Positions 26,664 to 35,282 of a stretch of DNA of 36,614 bases are shown piece by piece (the first letter of the stretch is position 1; the number at the start of each line of letters is the position of its first letter). The position numbers and the translations under genes were made by a program. The stretch covers positions 1-36,614 of the forward strand of contig JABCYQ010000028.1 in the NCBI GenBank assembly GCA_013290125.1. The letters are read 5' to 3'. Under the pieces are notes generated by a model, which was given only the letters and a program-made list of their open reading frames with translations, did not search any database and was not told the DNA's origin. Source of the stretch: Vulcanimicrobiota bacterium (GTDB lineage Bacteria > Vulcanimicrobiota > Vulcanimicrobiia > Eremiobacterales > Eremiobacteraceae).

Positions 26664-27719
26664 ATGACCGACCGCTACGCCGCAGCAGGCGTGAACATCA
26701 CCGCCGGAAACGAGGCGGTGGCGCGCTATCGCGAGATCGCGGCGCGCGGCCGAGATCCGCGCATCCTCGACGGTATCGGCGGATTCGGCGGCTGCTTCGA
26801 TTTCCGCGGCTATCGCGATCCGGTGCTCGTCGCAAGCACTGACGGCGTCGGCACGAAAGTGCTCGTCGCGGCAGCGCTCCACCGCTACGACACGGTCGGC
26901 CAAGACCTCGTCAATCATTGCGTGAACGATATCCTCTGCGTCAACGCGCAGCCACTGTTCTTCCTCGACTATTACGCCGTCGGCAGGCTCGACCCGGATG
27001 TCGCGGCGCAAGTCGTCGGCGGCGTCGCTAAGGCGTGCAAGGAGAATGGCGCGGCGTTGCTCGGCGGCGAAACAGCCGAGATGCCGGGCGTCTACGCTGA
27101 GACGCACTTCGATATCGCCGGAACGATCGTGGGTGCGGTAGAACGCGATAAGCTCGCGGATCCGTCGACCGTCATCGCGGGCGACGCCATCATCGCGTTG
27201 CCCGCGAACGGTCTGCACACGAATGGCTACTCGCTGGCGCGCAGCGTCCTCCAACCCGAACGCTGGCGTGAACGAATGATAGGCTCGGAGCAGACGATCG
27301 GCGACGCACTGCTCGCTGTGCATCCGAGCTATCTTCGATATGTTCGCGCGGTGCAAGACGCGGGTGTGATCATCAAAGCGATGGCGCACATCACGGGCGG
27401 CGGGTTGATTGAAAACATGCCGCGCATCCTGCCCGAACATCTCGCGGCGCGCTTCGATCGCTCCGCCTGGTCCGTCCCCGCCATCGCAGCGCTGATCGCG
27501 CGCTCTGCCGGACTTTCAGTAGAAGAGGCGCACCGCACGTTGAATATGGGCGTCGGATTCTGCATCGTCGTTTCGGCCGCCGACAAAAACGCTGCGCTCG
27601 CCGCGGCGCGCGGCGCGCTGAGCGAACACCCGGTCACTGATGCGTCCGGCGCCACGGCTTCAGTCGTTGGCGAAGTCGAACCCCGCCACGCCTGCGGACC
27701 GGCGGTCATCATCGCGTGA
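26664..27719 (+). CDS. purM: phosphoribosylformylglycinamidine cyclo-ligase
   Basis: AIR synthetase of 351 residues (purine step 5) closes the imidazole ring using ATP. Motifs: YAAAGVNITAGNEAV at the start, GGFGGCFDF, STDGVGTKVLVAAAL, VNHCVNDILCVNAQPLFFLDYYAVG across 88-112, LLGGETAEMPGVY, NGLHTNGYSLAR, THITGGG-type AHITGGGLIENMPRILP, and NMGVGFCIVV. All are conserved and the length is standard. Its stop overlaps the purN start (GTGA). It lies 17 kb from the other purine genes, behind the lemA operon. Confidence 0.96.
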   Translation: MTDRYAAAGVNITAGNEAVARYREIAARGRDPRILDGIGGFGGCFDFRGYRDPVLVASTDGVGTKVLVAAALHRYDTVGQDLVNHCVNDILCVNAQPLFFLDYYAVGRLDPDVAAQVVGGVAKACKENGAALLGGETAEMPGVYAETHFDIAGTIVGAVERDKLADPSTVIAGDAIIALPANGLHTNGYSLARSVLQPERWRERMIGSEQTIGDALLAVHPSYLRYVRAVQDAGVIIKAMAHITGGGLIENMPRILPEHLAARFDRSAWSVPAIAALIARSAGLSVEEAHRTLNMGVGFCIVVSAADKNAALAAARGALSEHPVTDASGATASVVGEVEPRHACGPAVIIA

Positions 27720-28387
27720 ACCAGACGTCCGCCGCCGCCACCACCCGCGATCGGCGAGTCCCGACCGCGGTGTTCGTCTCCGGCGCCGGCACCAATCTGC
27801 AACACGTGATCGATCTCGCGGCTGCGGGTGCGTTGCCCCTCGATGTTCGGCTGGTCGTCTCAAACGCGCGCGAAGCATTTGCGGTTGAGCGCGCCTCGCA
27901 GGCCAGCATCCCCGTTCTCATCGCGCCGTTCGATCGGCATGCCGAATCGCGAGCGGAATACGGCGCGCGTCTGGCCGCCGACGTGCGCGGGCGCGGCATC
28001 GAGCTCGTGCTGCTCCTCGGCTGGATGCACGTGCTTGACGCATCGTTCGTCAATGCGGGTTTTGCGGGCATCCTCAACCTGCATCCGGCGTTTCTTCCCG
28101 ACGATCCCCAGGCAGACGACGTCATGCTCCCCGATGGAAGCGTGTCTCCCGTTTTTCGCGGCGCCCATGCGCTCCGCGATGCCCTCTCGTACGGCGCGCC
28201 GTCAACGGGCGCGAGCCTGATCCAGATCACGGCCGAGGTCGACCGGGGGCCGGTGCTTGCCCGCCGCGTGTGTGCGCTACTCGCGGGGGATGACGAAAAA
28301 AAAGCGCTCGAGCGTCTGCATGACGTCGAGCGCGAGGTGATCGCCGAAGGCGTCAGCACATGGCTGACGGCGGCTGCCTACTTGTAG
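27716..28387 (+). CDS. purN: phosphoribosylglycinamide formyltransferase, folate-dependent
   Basis: GAR transformylase of 223 residues (step 3, 10-formyl-THF). The N-terminal FVSGAGTNLQHVID, catalytic Asn121 and His123 in GILNLHPAFLP, and Asp176 in VDRGPVL are present. Two deviations stand out. Roughly 18 extra residues (about 129-146) follow the HPAFLP loop. In addition, the histidine of the usual GTSVHF segment is Ile169 (GASLIQIT). A GTG start overlaps the purM stop. The gene converges with the lipoprotein gene on the other strand, and their ends overlap by 10 bases. Confidence 0.92.
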   Translation: MNQTSAAATTRDRRVPTAVFVSGAGTNLQHVIDLAAAGALPLDVRLVVSNAREAFAVERASQASIPVLIAPFDRHAESRAEYGARLAADVRGRGIELVLLLGWMHVLDASFVNAGFAGILNLHPAFLPDDPQADDVMLPDGSVSPVFRGAHALRDALSYGAPSTGASLIQITAEVDRGPVLARRVCALLAGDDEKKALERLHDVEREVIAEGVSTWLTAAAYL

Positions 28388-29061
28388 TTCGGCGGGAAGA
28401 TGTACGTCGGCGGCGTTACGATGGGCGAGCCCACTTCAAGCGTGATCTCTAGAAACGGGCTGAATTGAATCGTGCGTGGATCGACCGATTGCTGGACGCC
28501 GTTGATGAACACGGTGACCTTGCCGATGTAGCCGGCGACGTCCGATGGGCTGAGCGGCTCGCCCCATTCGTAGAAGTAATCGTGAAGATCGTAGAATCGC
28601 GACGTCGGGGCCTCCATGTGGACGATGCCCGTCTCGTCGTGCGTGTGCAACCAGTAGAAGCAGTCGGCGTGGTAGATGTAGTTCCCATGGGCAGGATTCT
28701 TCATACCCGTGCCGCGCGGAATCGCGATCTGTTCACCGTTGACGAAGAGCGACAGATGCACGTGGTGGTGGAAAGTCGCTAAAAGCGATTTCGCGCACCG
28801 GATGCCGTTGACGACCTGACCTTGACCGCCGGTCGACGTATCGCCCTCGGGGAAGACATCGGTCCCGATGGTCGTGCCGGGGACGAGTTGGATCGGCGAT
28901 GCAGTCGCGGCGGGCTGCGCAACCTTCTGCGAGCTTCCGACCGGACTGTGCAGCGCTGGCGTCACGGAGTTTTGGCCACCGCACGATGCGACGGCGAATA
29001 GCGCCGCGGCGATCGCGCTTGCTCCGATGAGCGACCCGAAACGTTGATAGAAAGACGACAT
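28378..29061 (-). CDS. lipoprotein of unknown function with HTHD motif
   Basis: A 227-residue protein with a lipoprotein signal (hydrophobic core, then AVASC with Cys27) and a Ser/Ala/Pro-rich spacer to about residue 60. The conserved part has HHHVHLSLFVNGEQIAIPRGTG, split across about 97-118, then CFYWLHTHDETGIVHMEAP around 133-151, and FYEWGEPLS. This His-rich pattern recurs in uncharacterised exported proteins of Chloroflexota and Actinomycetota (recollection, not searched). The clustered histidines suggest metal binding (inference). The ATG has AAGGAG seven bases upstream. Its 3' end overlaps purN by 10 bases, with both stop codons inside the near-palindrome CTACTTGTAG. Confidence 0.75.
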   Translation of the reverse strand: MSSFYQRFGSLIGASAIAAALFAVASCGGQNSVTPALHSPVGSSQKVAQPAATASPIQLVPGTTIGTDVFPEGDTSTGGQGQVVNGIRCAKSLLATFHHHVHLSLFVNGEQIAIPRGTGMKNPAHGNYIYHADCFYWLHTHDETGIVHMEAPTSRFYDLHDYFYEWGEPLSPSDVAGYIGKVTVFINGVQQSVDPRTIQFSPFLEITLEVGSPIVTPPTYIFPPNYK

Positions 29062-29170
29062 TCGCGCTCTCCTTCGCGGATGGTAGCTTACAAATCCGCT
29101 TCGGGCACACGCACGTCATCACCCGCCGCTATGGAGGCGCATCACTCCCTGTAACGCAAATCATACTTTC

Positions 29171-30628
29171 ATGAAAGACACAGTTAGCGGTTGGGTCCGC
29201 AGGACCAAGATCGTCGCGACGCTCGGTCCCGCTAGCAACGACCAAGCCACCGTCCGCCGGCTCGTCGCAGCGGGCGTCGACGTTTTTAGAGTGAATTTTT
29301 CCCATGCGTCCCATGAGAACTTCGCCCTATCGCTCGATCTCGTGCGCACTGCGGCGCGACAAGCGGATCGACACGTCGCTGTTCTTGCAGATCTTCAGGG
29401 TCCCAAATTGCGCATCGGCGATCTCGTGGACGGTCGTCCGATCACGCTGGCGGACGGCGACGAATTCGAGATCACGACGCTTGCGAGAATCGGCGACGCG
29501 CGTTGCGTCAGCACGCCATACACCGCTCTCGCGCGCGATGTGCGCGCAGGTGACCGCATTCTGCTCGACGATGGGAATCTCGAATTGCGCGTGATCAGCA
29601 CGACGGGCACCGCGGTAAAAACGGTTGTCGTCCACGGCGGCCTGCTCGGCGAACACAAAGGCATCAATCTCCCCGGCGTCAACGTCTCGTCGCCCGCGCT
29701 CACCGAAAAGGATCGCGTCGATCTCGCGTATGCCGTGAAACTCGGCGCAGACTTTATCGCGCTCTCGTTCGTGCGCCACCCGCACGACGTCGACGACGCG
29801 AAGAACGCAGTCCGCGAAGCGGGCGGCGACACTCCCGTGTTCGCGAAGATCGAGAAGCCGGAAGCCATCGAACGGCTTGACGAGATTCTAGATCGCTCGG
29901 ACGGCGCGATGGTGGCGCGCGGAGATCTCGGCGTGGAGATGGCTCCCGAGCGCGTGCCGACGATGCAAAAGCACATCATCACGAAAGCTGGCGAGCATCT
30001 CATCCCCGTCATCACGGCGACGCAGATGCTCGAATCGATGATCCACAGTCCGCGACCGACGCGTGCCGAGGCGTCGGACGTGGCGAACGCGATCATCGAC
30101 GGCAGCGACGGGATCATGCTGTCCGGCGAAACAGCGTCTGGCGAGTATCCTGTGGAAGCGGTAGAGACCATGGTGCGAATAGCGCGCGAGGCGGAGACGG
30201 CCTTTCCGCCCCGCGAGCGCCGGCGCCGCCGCGTGCGTGAAGATTCGCACGCTATCGCCAACGCCGCGTGTCATATAGCCGAACACATGGACGTGAGAGC
30301 GATCGCGGCATTCACGCGCTCGGGTTTTTCCGCGCGCATCGTGAGCAAAGACAAACCGCCGGTTCCAGTATATGCGTACGTGCCGGACGAAATCGTCGCA
30401 CGCCGGCTGGCTACGGACTGGGGTGTGTTCGCCACAGTGACGGATTTCGACCGGACGACGGAAGAGATGATGGAGGCGGTTGAAGCCGACCTGCTCGCGC
30501 GCGACGTCATCCAACACGGCGAGGCTGCGATCGTCGTCGGCGGCACGCCGCTCGGCGTGCGCGGGCGTACGAATTTCCTGAAGATCATGCGCGCCGGCGA
30601 GGGCAAGGATAACGGCGCACCGGCTTAA
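29171..30628 (+). CDS. pyk: pyruvate kinase
   Basis: A 485-residue glycolytic enzyme that makes pyruvate and ATP from PEP and ADP. RRTKIVATLGPAS opens the barrel. It is followed by FRVNFSHASHE, LADLQGPKLRIG, DFIALSFVRHP, VFAKIEKPEAIERLDEI with the catalytic Lys, GAMVARGDLGVEM, ITATQMLESMI and DGIMLSGETASGEYPVEAV. The C-terminal regulatory domain ends GGTPLGVRGRTNFLKI. There is no extra PEP-utiliser domain. No ribosome site is evident before the ATG at 29171, whose upstream region (29062-29170) is shared with the divergent lipoprotein gene. Confidence 0.96.
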   Translation: MKDTVSGWVRRTKIVATLGPASNDQATVRRLVAAGVDVFRVNFSHASHENFALSLDLVRTAARQADRHVAVLADLQGPKLRIGDLVDGRPITLADGDEFEITTLARIGDARCVSTPYTALARDVRAGDRILLDDGNLELRVISTTGTAVKTVVVHGGLLGEHKGINLPGVNVSSPALTEKDRVDLAYAVKLGADFIALSFVRHPHDVDDAKNAVREAGGDTPVFAKIEKPEAIERLDEILDRSDGAMVARGDLGVEMAPERVPTMQKHIITKAGEHLIPVITATQMLESMIHSPRPTRAEASDVANAIIDGSDGIMLSGETASGEYPVEAVETMVRIAREAETAFPPRERRRRRVREDSHAIANAACHIAEHMDVRAIAAFTRSGFSARIVSKDKPPVPVYAYVPDEIVARRLATDWGVFATVTDFDRTTEEMMEAVEADLLARDVIQHGEAAIVVGGTPLGVRGRTNFLKIMRAGEGKDNGAPA

Positions 30629-30639
30629 GCTGTCACCAT

Positions 30640-31431
30640 TCAGCCCTGTTTCGTGACCGGCGCTTGCATACGACGGATGATCCTCGGGATCAGCCAACGT
30701 GGCGAGAATCGCTCGAGCGCGATAAGCACCTGATTGCGCAACCCTGGTATCACGAGCATTTGGCCGCGCAGCATCGCGGCGACGCCGTCTCGCGCAACAG
30801 CTGCGCTATCCAAGACATTGCCTTGGAAGAGTTTGGAATCGTCGAGTCCGCCTCGCTTTTGAAATCCGGTTCGCGTGGCACCTGGGCAGAGCGCGGTAAC
30901 GGTGACGCCTGTGCCACGGACTTCCTCCGCGATCGCCTCGCTGAAATGCAGCACATAGGCCTTGCTTGCGTAGTAGACCGCCATCAAGGGTCCGGGCTGG
31001 AACGCCGCGGTAGAGGCGACGTTGAGGATACGGCCTCTGCCGCGTTTCAACATCCCCGGAAGAAAGAGTCTGGTCAGGTGCGTGAGTGCGACGACATTGA
31101 CTTGCAGCAGGTCGAGGCCCGTCCGCGTGTCGCCATCGGCGAACGGCCCATACATGGCAAACCCAGCGTTATTGATGAGGACGTCCACCACGTGGCCGGT
31201 GGCGGCGACGGCATCGTAGAGCTCGCTCGGCGCGTCAGCAAGAGCAAGATCGTAAGAGAAAGCGTAGGTGTGGATGCCGTGGGCCGATGAGAGTTCGGCC
31301 GCAATGCGCTCGAGGGCGTCGCGCGACCTCGCCGTGAGTATGAGATCGAAGCCTTTGGCCGCAAGATCGCGCGCGATATCGAGCCCGATACCGCTCGACG
31401 CGCCGGTGACGAGCGCGCACAGACGATTCAT
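30640..31431 (-). CDS. SDR-family oxidoreductase
   Basis: A 263-residue short-chain dehydrogenase of the DltE/YqjQ-like group. The start CALVTGASSGIGLDIARDL is the NADP loop, then NNAGFAMYG, catalytic Ser in NVASTAAF and the YxxxK motif in VYYASKAYV. The tail after PGATRTGF is basic (LIPRIIRRMQAPV) and may touch the membrane. The substrate is unknown. The ATG lies 4 bases after the tsaD stop, so it is co-transcribed with it, and it converges on pyk with only an 11-base gap and no terminator. Confidence 0.88.
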   Translation of the reverse strand: MNRLCALVTGASSGIGLDIARDLAAKGFDLILTARSRDALERIAAELSSAHGIHTYAFSYDLALADAPSELYDAVAATGHVVDVLINNAGFAMYGPFADGDTRTGLDLLQVNVVALTHLTRLFLPGMLKRGRGRILNVASTAAFQPGPLMAVYYASKAYVLHFSEAIAEEVRGTGVTVTALCPGATRTGFQKRGGLDDSKLFQGNVLDSAAVARDGVAAMLRGQMLVIPGLRNQVLIALERFSPRWLIPRIIRRMQAPVTKQG

Positions 31432-31435
31432 CCGT

Positions 31436-32452
31436 TTACCATGCGAAGTTCGGGTCGGCGCGCAGCTCGTCAGGACTCACCCGCGCGAGATCGCCGCGGT
31501 AGTAGGCGGCGCAGGCGATCATCGCGGCATTATCCGTGCAGTAGGCGAGCGGCGGCACGAGGACGCGTAACCCTTCGGCCTCGCCGAGCCTGCGAAGCTG
31601 CGACCGTAGCATTGAGTTTGCCGATACGCCGCCGGCCAGTGCGATAGTCCTCACACCAAGTGCGCGTGCGGCGCGCAGCGTCTTTGCGCACAAGACGTCA
31701 ACCACGGCGGCTTGAAAACTGGCGGCGACGTCGGCGGCCCGCGTCTGCGCATCTTCGGGATTCGCGTCGAGATGATAGCGCACGGATGTCTTGAGTCCGG
31801 AGAACGAGAAGTCGAATGTGGAATCGTCCATGAGCGCGCGCGGGAATCGGAACGCGCGCGGGTCCCCATCGCGCGCGAGTGCATCGAGCAGCGGACCGCC
31901 GGGGAATCCCAAGCCGAGCAGCCTAGCAACCTTGTCGTATGCCTCGCCTGCCGCATCGTCGAGCGTTCGACCGATGACGCGGTGACGTCCGGGTTCTTGA
32001 ACCTCGATGAGATCGGTGTGCCCGCCGGATACCACGAGACAGACGAAGGGCGTCTGCGGCAGTGCGCGGTCGGGTTCGTCCGGGTCTGTGAGATAGTTCG
32101 CGAACAGATGACCGTGCAGGTGATTGATCGCGAATGCGGGCAGGTCGCGCGCGTAGGCTAGCCCCTGCGCCGCGGCCACGCCGACCACGAGCGACCCCGC
32201 GAGACCTGGTCCGCACGTGACGGCGACACCGTCGATATCGTCAAACGTGCGATTGGCGCGCGCAAGCGCTGCTTCGATAACCGCGTTCAACGTCTCGACA
32301 TGTTTGCGGCTGGCGATCTCGGGCACGACGCCGCCGTATTCACGGTGGAATTCGTCTTGGCTGGCGAGAACGTTCGACTCTGCGATCCGACCATCCATGA
32401 CTACCGCCGCGGCCGTGTCGTCGCATGAGGTTTCGATGCCGAGCAAACGCAT
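31436..32452 (-). CDS. tsaD: tRNA N6-threonylcarbamoyladenosine transferase
   Basis: TsaD of 338 residues transfers threonylcarbamoyl to A37 of ANN-decoding tRNAs with TsaB/TsaE. LGIETSCDDTAAAVV is the ASKHA phosphate loop. NHLHGHLFANYL supplies the metal-binding His pair, VSGGHTDLIEV and AGGVSANSMLRSQL bind nucleotide, and LAYCTDNAAMIACAA contains the conserved Asp. The length is typical. It is divergent from the small membrane protein gene, with only 27 bases between the two starts. Confidence 0.96.
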   Translation of the reverse strand: MRLLGIETSCDDTAAAVVMDGRIAESNVLASQDEFHREYGGVVPEIASRKHVETLNAVIEAALARANRTFDDIDGVAVTCGPGLAGSLVVGVAAAQGLAYARDLPAFAINHLHGHLFANYLTDPDEPDRALPQTPFVCLVVSGGHTDLIEVQEPGRHRVIGRTLDDAAGEAYDKVARLLGLGFPGGPLLDALARDGDPRAFRFPRALMDDSTFDFSFSGLKTSVRYHLDANPEDAQTRAADVAASFQAAVVDVLCAKTLRAARALGVRTIALAGGVSANSMLRSQLRRLGEAEGLRVLVPPLAYCTDNAAMIACAAYYRGDLARVSPDELRADPNFAW

Positions 32453-32479
32453 AGGTTTCCGATTCGAGAGACGCCCATC

Positions 32480-32884
32480 GTGACCTTGACAGCGCGATCT
32501 TCAGATTTCGTTCGCGCCGGTTGGCTTTCGATCGTATTGCTCGTTGCGACCCTGCCGCACGTGCTTGAAGATTTCGAATTCCGCGAGCCTGCGCGTTTCG
32601 GGATAGCCGTCTGGGTGGCAGTGACGGTGCTCTGCGCGGCGTACGCGGTGCAGATCTTCGGCGCGGTCCTTTGCCTGCAGGGCCGGATCTGGGGTGCGCG
32701 CCTTGTCATCGCCACGGCGCTGATCTGGGCCCTTGGGGCCGTCGCCGTTCATGCGCCGGAGATCGCCGCCGCGCGCACAGCGTGGCGCTTTGGATATACA
32801 TCGATCGCCGACGTCGTCATGATCGTGATACTCGCGGCTGTGACCGCGGCGCTCGGTCTCGCCGCGGCTTCGCGCCGCGCCTAG
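32480..32884 (+). CDS. small four-helix membrane protein
   Basis: I do not recognise this 134-residue protein. It has about four hydrophobic helices (roughly 13-27, 41-66, 72-90, 107-128) and few charged residues outside loops. It begins at a GTG only 27 bases from the tsaD start, with a weak GAGAG upstream. It ends 38 bases before the 3' end of the TRIC gene on the other strand. No signature residues can be named. Confidence 0.6.
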   Translation: MTLTARSSDFVRAGWLSIVLLVATLPHVLEDFEFREPARFGIAVWVAVTVLCAAYAVQIFGAVLCLQGRIWGARLVIATALIWALGAVAVHAPEIAAARTAWRFGYTSIADVVMIVILAAVTAALGLAAASRRA

Positions 32885-32922
32885 ACTTTATACTGAAGCG
32901 GAATTGCGAACGTCGGCGATCG

Positions 32923-33546
32923 TCAGCGCGGCAGCGGCAGCGTGAGGTTGAAGCGGACGGCCGCCAGCCTCAACGCCAATGTGGCAATGACACCGGAAGG
33001 AACAGCGACCTCCGCCGCCACGCCAGCTCGATCCATCACCATAAAGACCAGCGCTCCGAACAACGCGCACGTCGCATACAACTGCGTCCGCGCGAACACC
33101 GTCGGAATCTCGTTGCAGATGACATCGCGCAACACGCCGCCGAACACGCCCGTGATCACGCCCATGAGCAGCGCGATGAAGAATGAGGCGTGGCTCTCCA
33201 ACGCATAAGTCGCGCCGGTGACAGCGAAGAGCCCGAGCCCGAGCGCATCCGGGATCAAGATGGCGCTCTTCGCGAGGCGCGCGGAACGCAGGCTGTAGAA
33301 CGACACGACCGCAACAGCGAATATGTAGATCGCGTAGCGTTGGTCCTGGATCCAAAAAATCGGATAGCGGTCGAGCAGGACATCGCGAACGGTGCCGCCG
33401 CCGACCGCCGTGATGAACGCGACGGCGGTTGCGCCGACGACGTCCATCTCTTTGCGTCTGGCTTCGATGACTCCCGAGATGGTGAATGCGCCGAGGCCAA
33501 GCACCGATACCGCTGTGGCGAGTTGGTCGAGCGAGAGCGCGATCAG
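32923..33546 (-). CDS. TRIC/UPF0126 family cation channel-like membrane protein
   Basis: A 207-residue protein with two copies of the UPF0126 repeat. In the first, GAFTISGVIEARRKEMDVVG and VTAVGGGTVRDVLLDRYPIFWI correspond to FAISG and the GGGxxRD motif. In the second, GLFAVTGATYAL and GVITGVFGGVLRDVICNEIP correspond. There are about seven transmembrane segments. Bacterial TRIC homologues conduct K+/Na+. The start is odd: the first in-frame ATG/GTG/TTG (a GTG near 33504) would cut into helix 1, whereas a CTG at 33546 overlaps the thrS stop as CTGA. I chose the CTG on that basis. Confidence 0.85.
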   Translation of the reverse strand: MIALSLDQLATAVSVLGLGAFTISGVIEARRKEMDVVGATAVAFITAVGGGTVRDVLLDRYPIFWIQDQRYAIYIFAVAVVSFYSLRSARLAKSAILIPDALGLGLFAVTGATYALESHASFFIALLMGVITGVFGGVLRDVICNEIPTVFARTQLYATCALFGALVFMVMDRAGVAAEVAVPSGVIATLALRLAAVRFNLTLPLPR

Positions 33547-35282
33547 GCGCGCGCCGCCACCTCTGCGGCGAGTTCGGCGACGAACGACTCCAACGACATA
33601 GTCCGCTGTTCGCCGGAACGAGCGCGGACGTTGACCGTGCCTTCCGCTGCTTCCGTCTTGCCGACGACGAGCATGTAGGGCACTTTGCGCAGTTGCTGCG
33701 TTCGGATCTTTTTCTGCAGCCGTTCGTTGGAGGCGTCGACTTCGCTGCGGAATCCCTTCTCGAACAGCGTGTCGTTGATGCGGCGCGCATAGTCGAACTG
33801 ACCGTCCGTGATCGGCATGACGACGGCTTGAACCGGGGCGAGCCACGCGGGGAATGCGCCGCCGAAATGCTCGATCAACACGCCGAAAAGCCGCTCGAGC
33901 GATCCGAGCAGCGCCCGGTGTATCATGACCGGCCGGTGATCGGCTCCGTCTGCGCCTGCATACGTCAGTTCGAACCGCTCGGGAAGATTGAAGTCCGCCT
34001 GCACCGTCGAGAGTTGCCAATCTCTGCCGATCGCATCTTTGACGTTGATGTCGAGCTTCGGCCCGTAGAATGCACCGCCGCCTTCTTCGATCTCGTACGC
34101 AAGCCCGACGTTGTCGCACGCGCGCTTTATCGCATCTGTCGCCCGGTCCCACACTTCGGGTTCGCCGATCGCCTTGTCCGGCCGCGTCGCGACGGAGAAA
34201 TGATAACTCTCGAACTTGAACGCCTTGAGGACGGTGAGCGCGGCATCGGCCGTATTCTCGAATTCCTGTTGCAGTTGCTCCGGCGTGCAGAAGAGGTGCG
34301 CGTCGTCTTGCGTGATTCCGCGCACGCGCAGGAGTCCATGAAGCGTACCCGATCGCTCGAATCGATACACGGTCCCGAACTCGGCCAGACGAAGCGGCAG
34401 ATCGCGATACGAACGCGGTCGAGACTTGTAGATGAGGATGTGCCCCGGGCAGTTCATCGGTTTCAGACGATAGCGCTGCTCGTCGACATCGATCGGCGCG
34501 AACATATTCTCAGCGAACGACTGGATATGGCCGGAAATCCGGAAGAGCTCTTCGCTTACGACGTGCGGCGTGTAGACCGGTTCATAGCCGCGTTTGCGCA
34601 ACTCGCCGCGGATGAACTCCTCGAGGACCTGACGCACGCGTCCGCCGTTCGGATGCCAAAAGACCAGCCCAGGCCCTGCGCTCTCCTCGATCGAGAAGAG
34701 ATCCAACTCTTTGCCAAGCTTGCGATGGTCGCGCCGCTCCGCCTCTTCGACTCGTGCGAGGTGCTCGTCCAGTTCGCTCTGCGACGCAAATGCCGTGCCG
34801 TAGATGCGTTGGAGCATCGGCCGATGCTCGTCGCCGCGCCAATATGCGCCCGCCAGCGAGGTCAGTTTTAGTGCGCCGATCTCCTTGCTCGAGGCCACAT
34901 GACCGCCTCGGCACAGATCGGTGAATTCGCCGATCGTGTAGAACGAGAGGGGCTCATCTGCGGGTATTCCGTCGATGAGCTCGAGCTTGAACGGTTGATT
35001 CCTATCCTTATAATACGCGACCGCCTCGGTACGGCTGACCTCTCGGCCGGACATCTTGAGGTCTTTGCCGACGAGTTCTCTCATCCGCTGCTCGATCCGG
35101 GGCAGATCCTCCGGCACGAACGGCGCGGGCTTGCGGAAATCGTAGTAGAAGCCGTCCTCGATCGAGGGGCCGATCGCGAGCTGCACGTCGGATCCGAAGA
35201 GATCGACGACGGCGTGAGCGAGCAAGTGCGCCGCGGTGTGGCGAAGCTGATCGAGGTCTACAGCGGCCCGGTCTGCGTTCAT
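33543..35282 (-). CDS. thrS: threonine-tRNA ligase lacking the TGS domain
   Basis: A 579-residue ThrRS; the family usually has about 640 residues. It starts directly with the editing domain (LRHTAAHLLAHAVVDLFG, GPSIEDGFYYDF, then TDLCRGGHVASSKEIGALKL), so the roughly 60-residue N-terminal TGS domain is absent. The catalytic core is complete: YRLKPMNCPGHILIYK, RGITQDDAHLFCTPEQL, GAFYGPKLDINVKDAIGRDW and MIHRALLGSLERLFGVLIEH carry the zinc ligands and the class II motifs. The anticodon domain ends the protein. The ATG overlaps the methyltransferase stop (ATGA), and its stop overlaps the TRIC start. Confidence 0.96.
   Translation of the reverse strand: MNADRAAVDLDQLRHTAAHLLAHAVVDLFGSDVQLAIGPSIEDGFYYDFRKPAPFVPEDLPRIEQRMRELVGKDLKMSGREVSRTEAVAYYKDRNQPFKLELIDGIPADEPLSFYTIGEFTDLCRGGHVASSKEIGALKLTSLAGAYWRGDEHRPMLQRIYGTAFASQSELDEHLARVEEAERRDHRKLGKELDLFSIEESAGPGLVFWHPNGGRVRQVLEEFIRGELRKRGYEPVYTPHVVSEELFRISGHIQSFAENMFAPIDVDEQRYRLKPMNCPGHILIYKSRPRSYRDLPLRLAEFGTVYRFERSGTLHGLLRVRGITQDDAHLFCTPEQLQQEFENTADAALTVLKAFKFESYHFSVATRPDKAIGEPEVWDRATDAIKRACDNVGLAYEIEEGGGAFYGPKLDINVKDAIGRDWQLSTVQADFNLPERFELTYAGADGADHRPVMIHRALLGSLERLFGVLIEHFGGAFPAWLAPVQAVVMPITDGQFDYARRINDTLFEKGFRSEVDASNERLQKKIRTQQLRKVPYMLVVGKTEAAEGTVNVRARSGEQRTMSLESFVAELAAEVAARA

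Noticed and set aside
29139-29170. Leaderless promoter with CATACT before pyk
   Set aside because: The candidate -35 is GCATCA, too weak to support, and the region is shared with a divergent gene.
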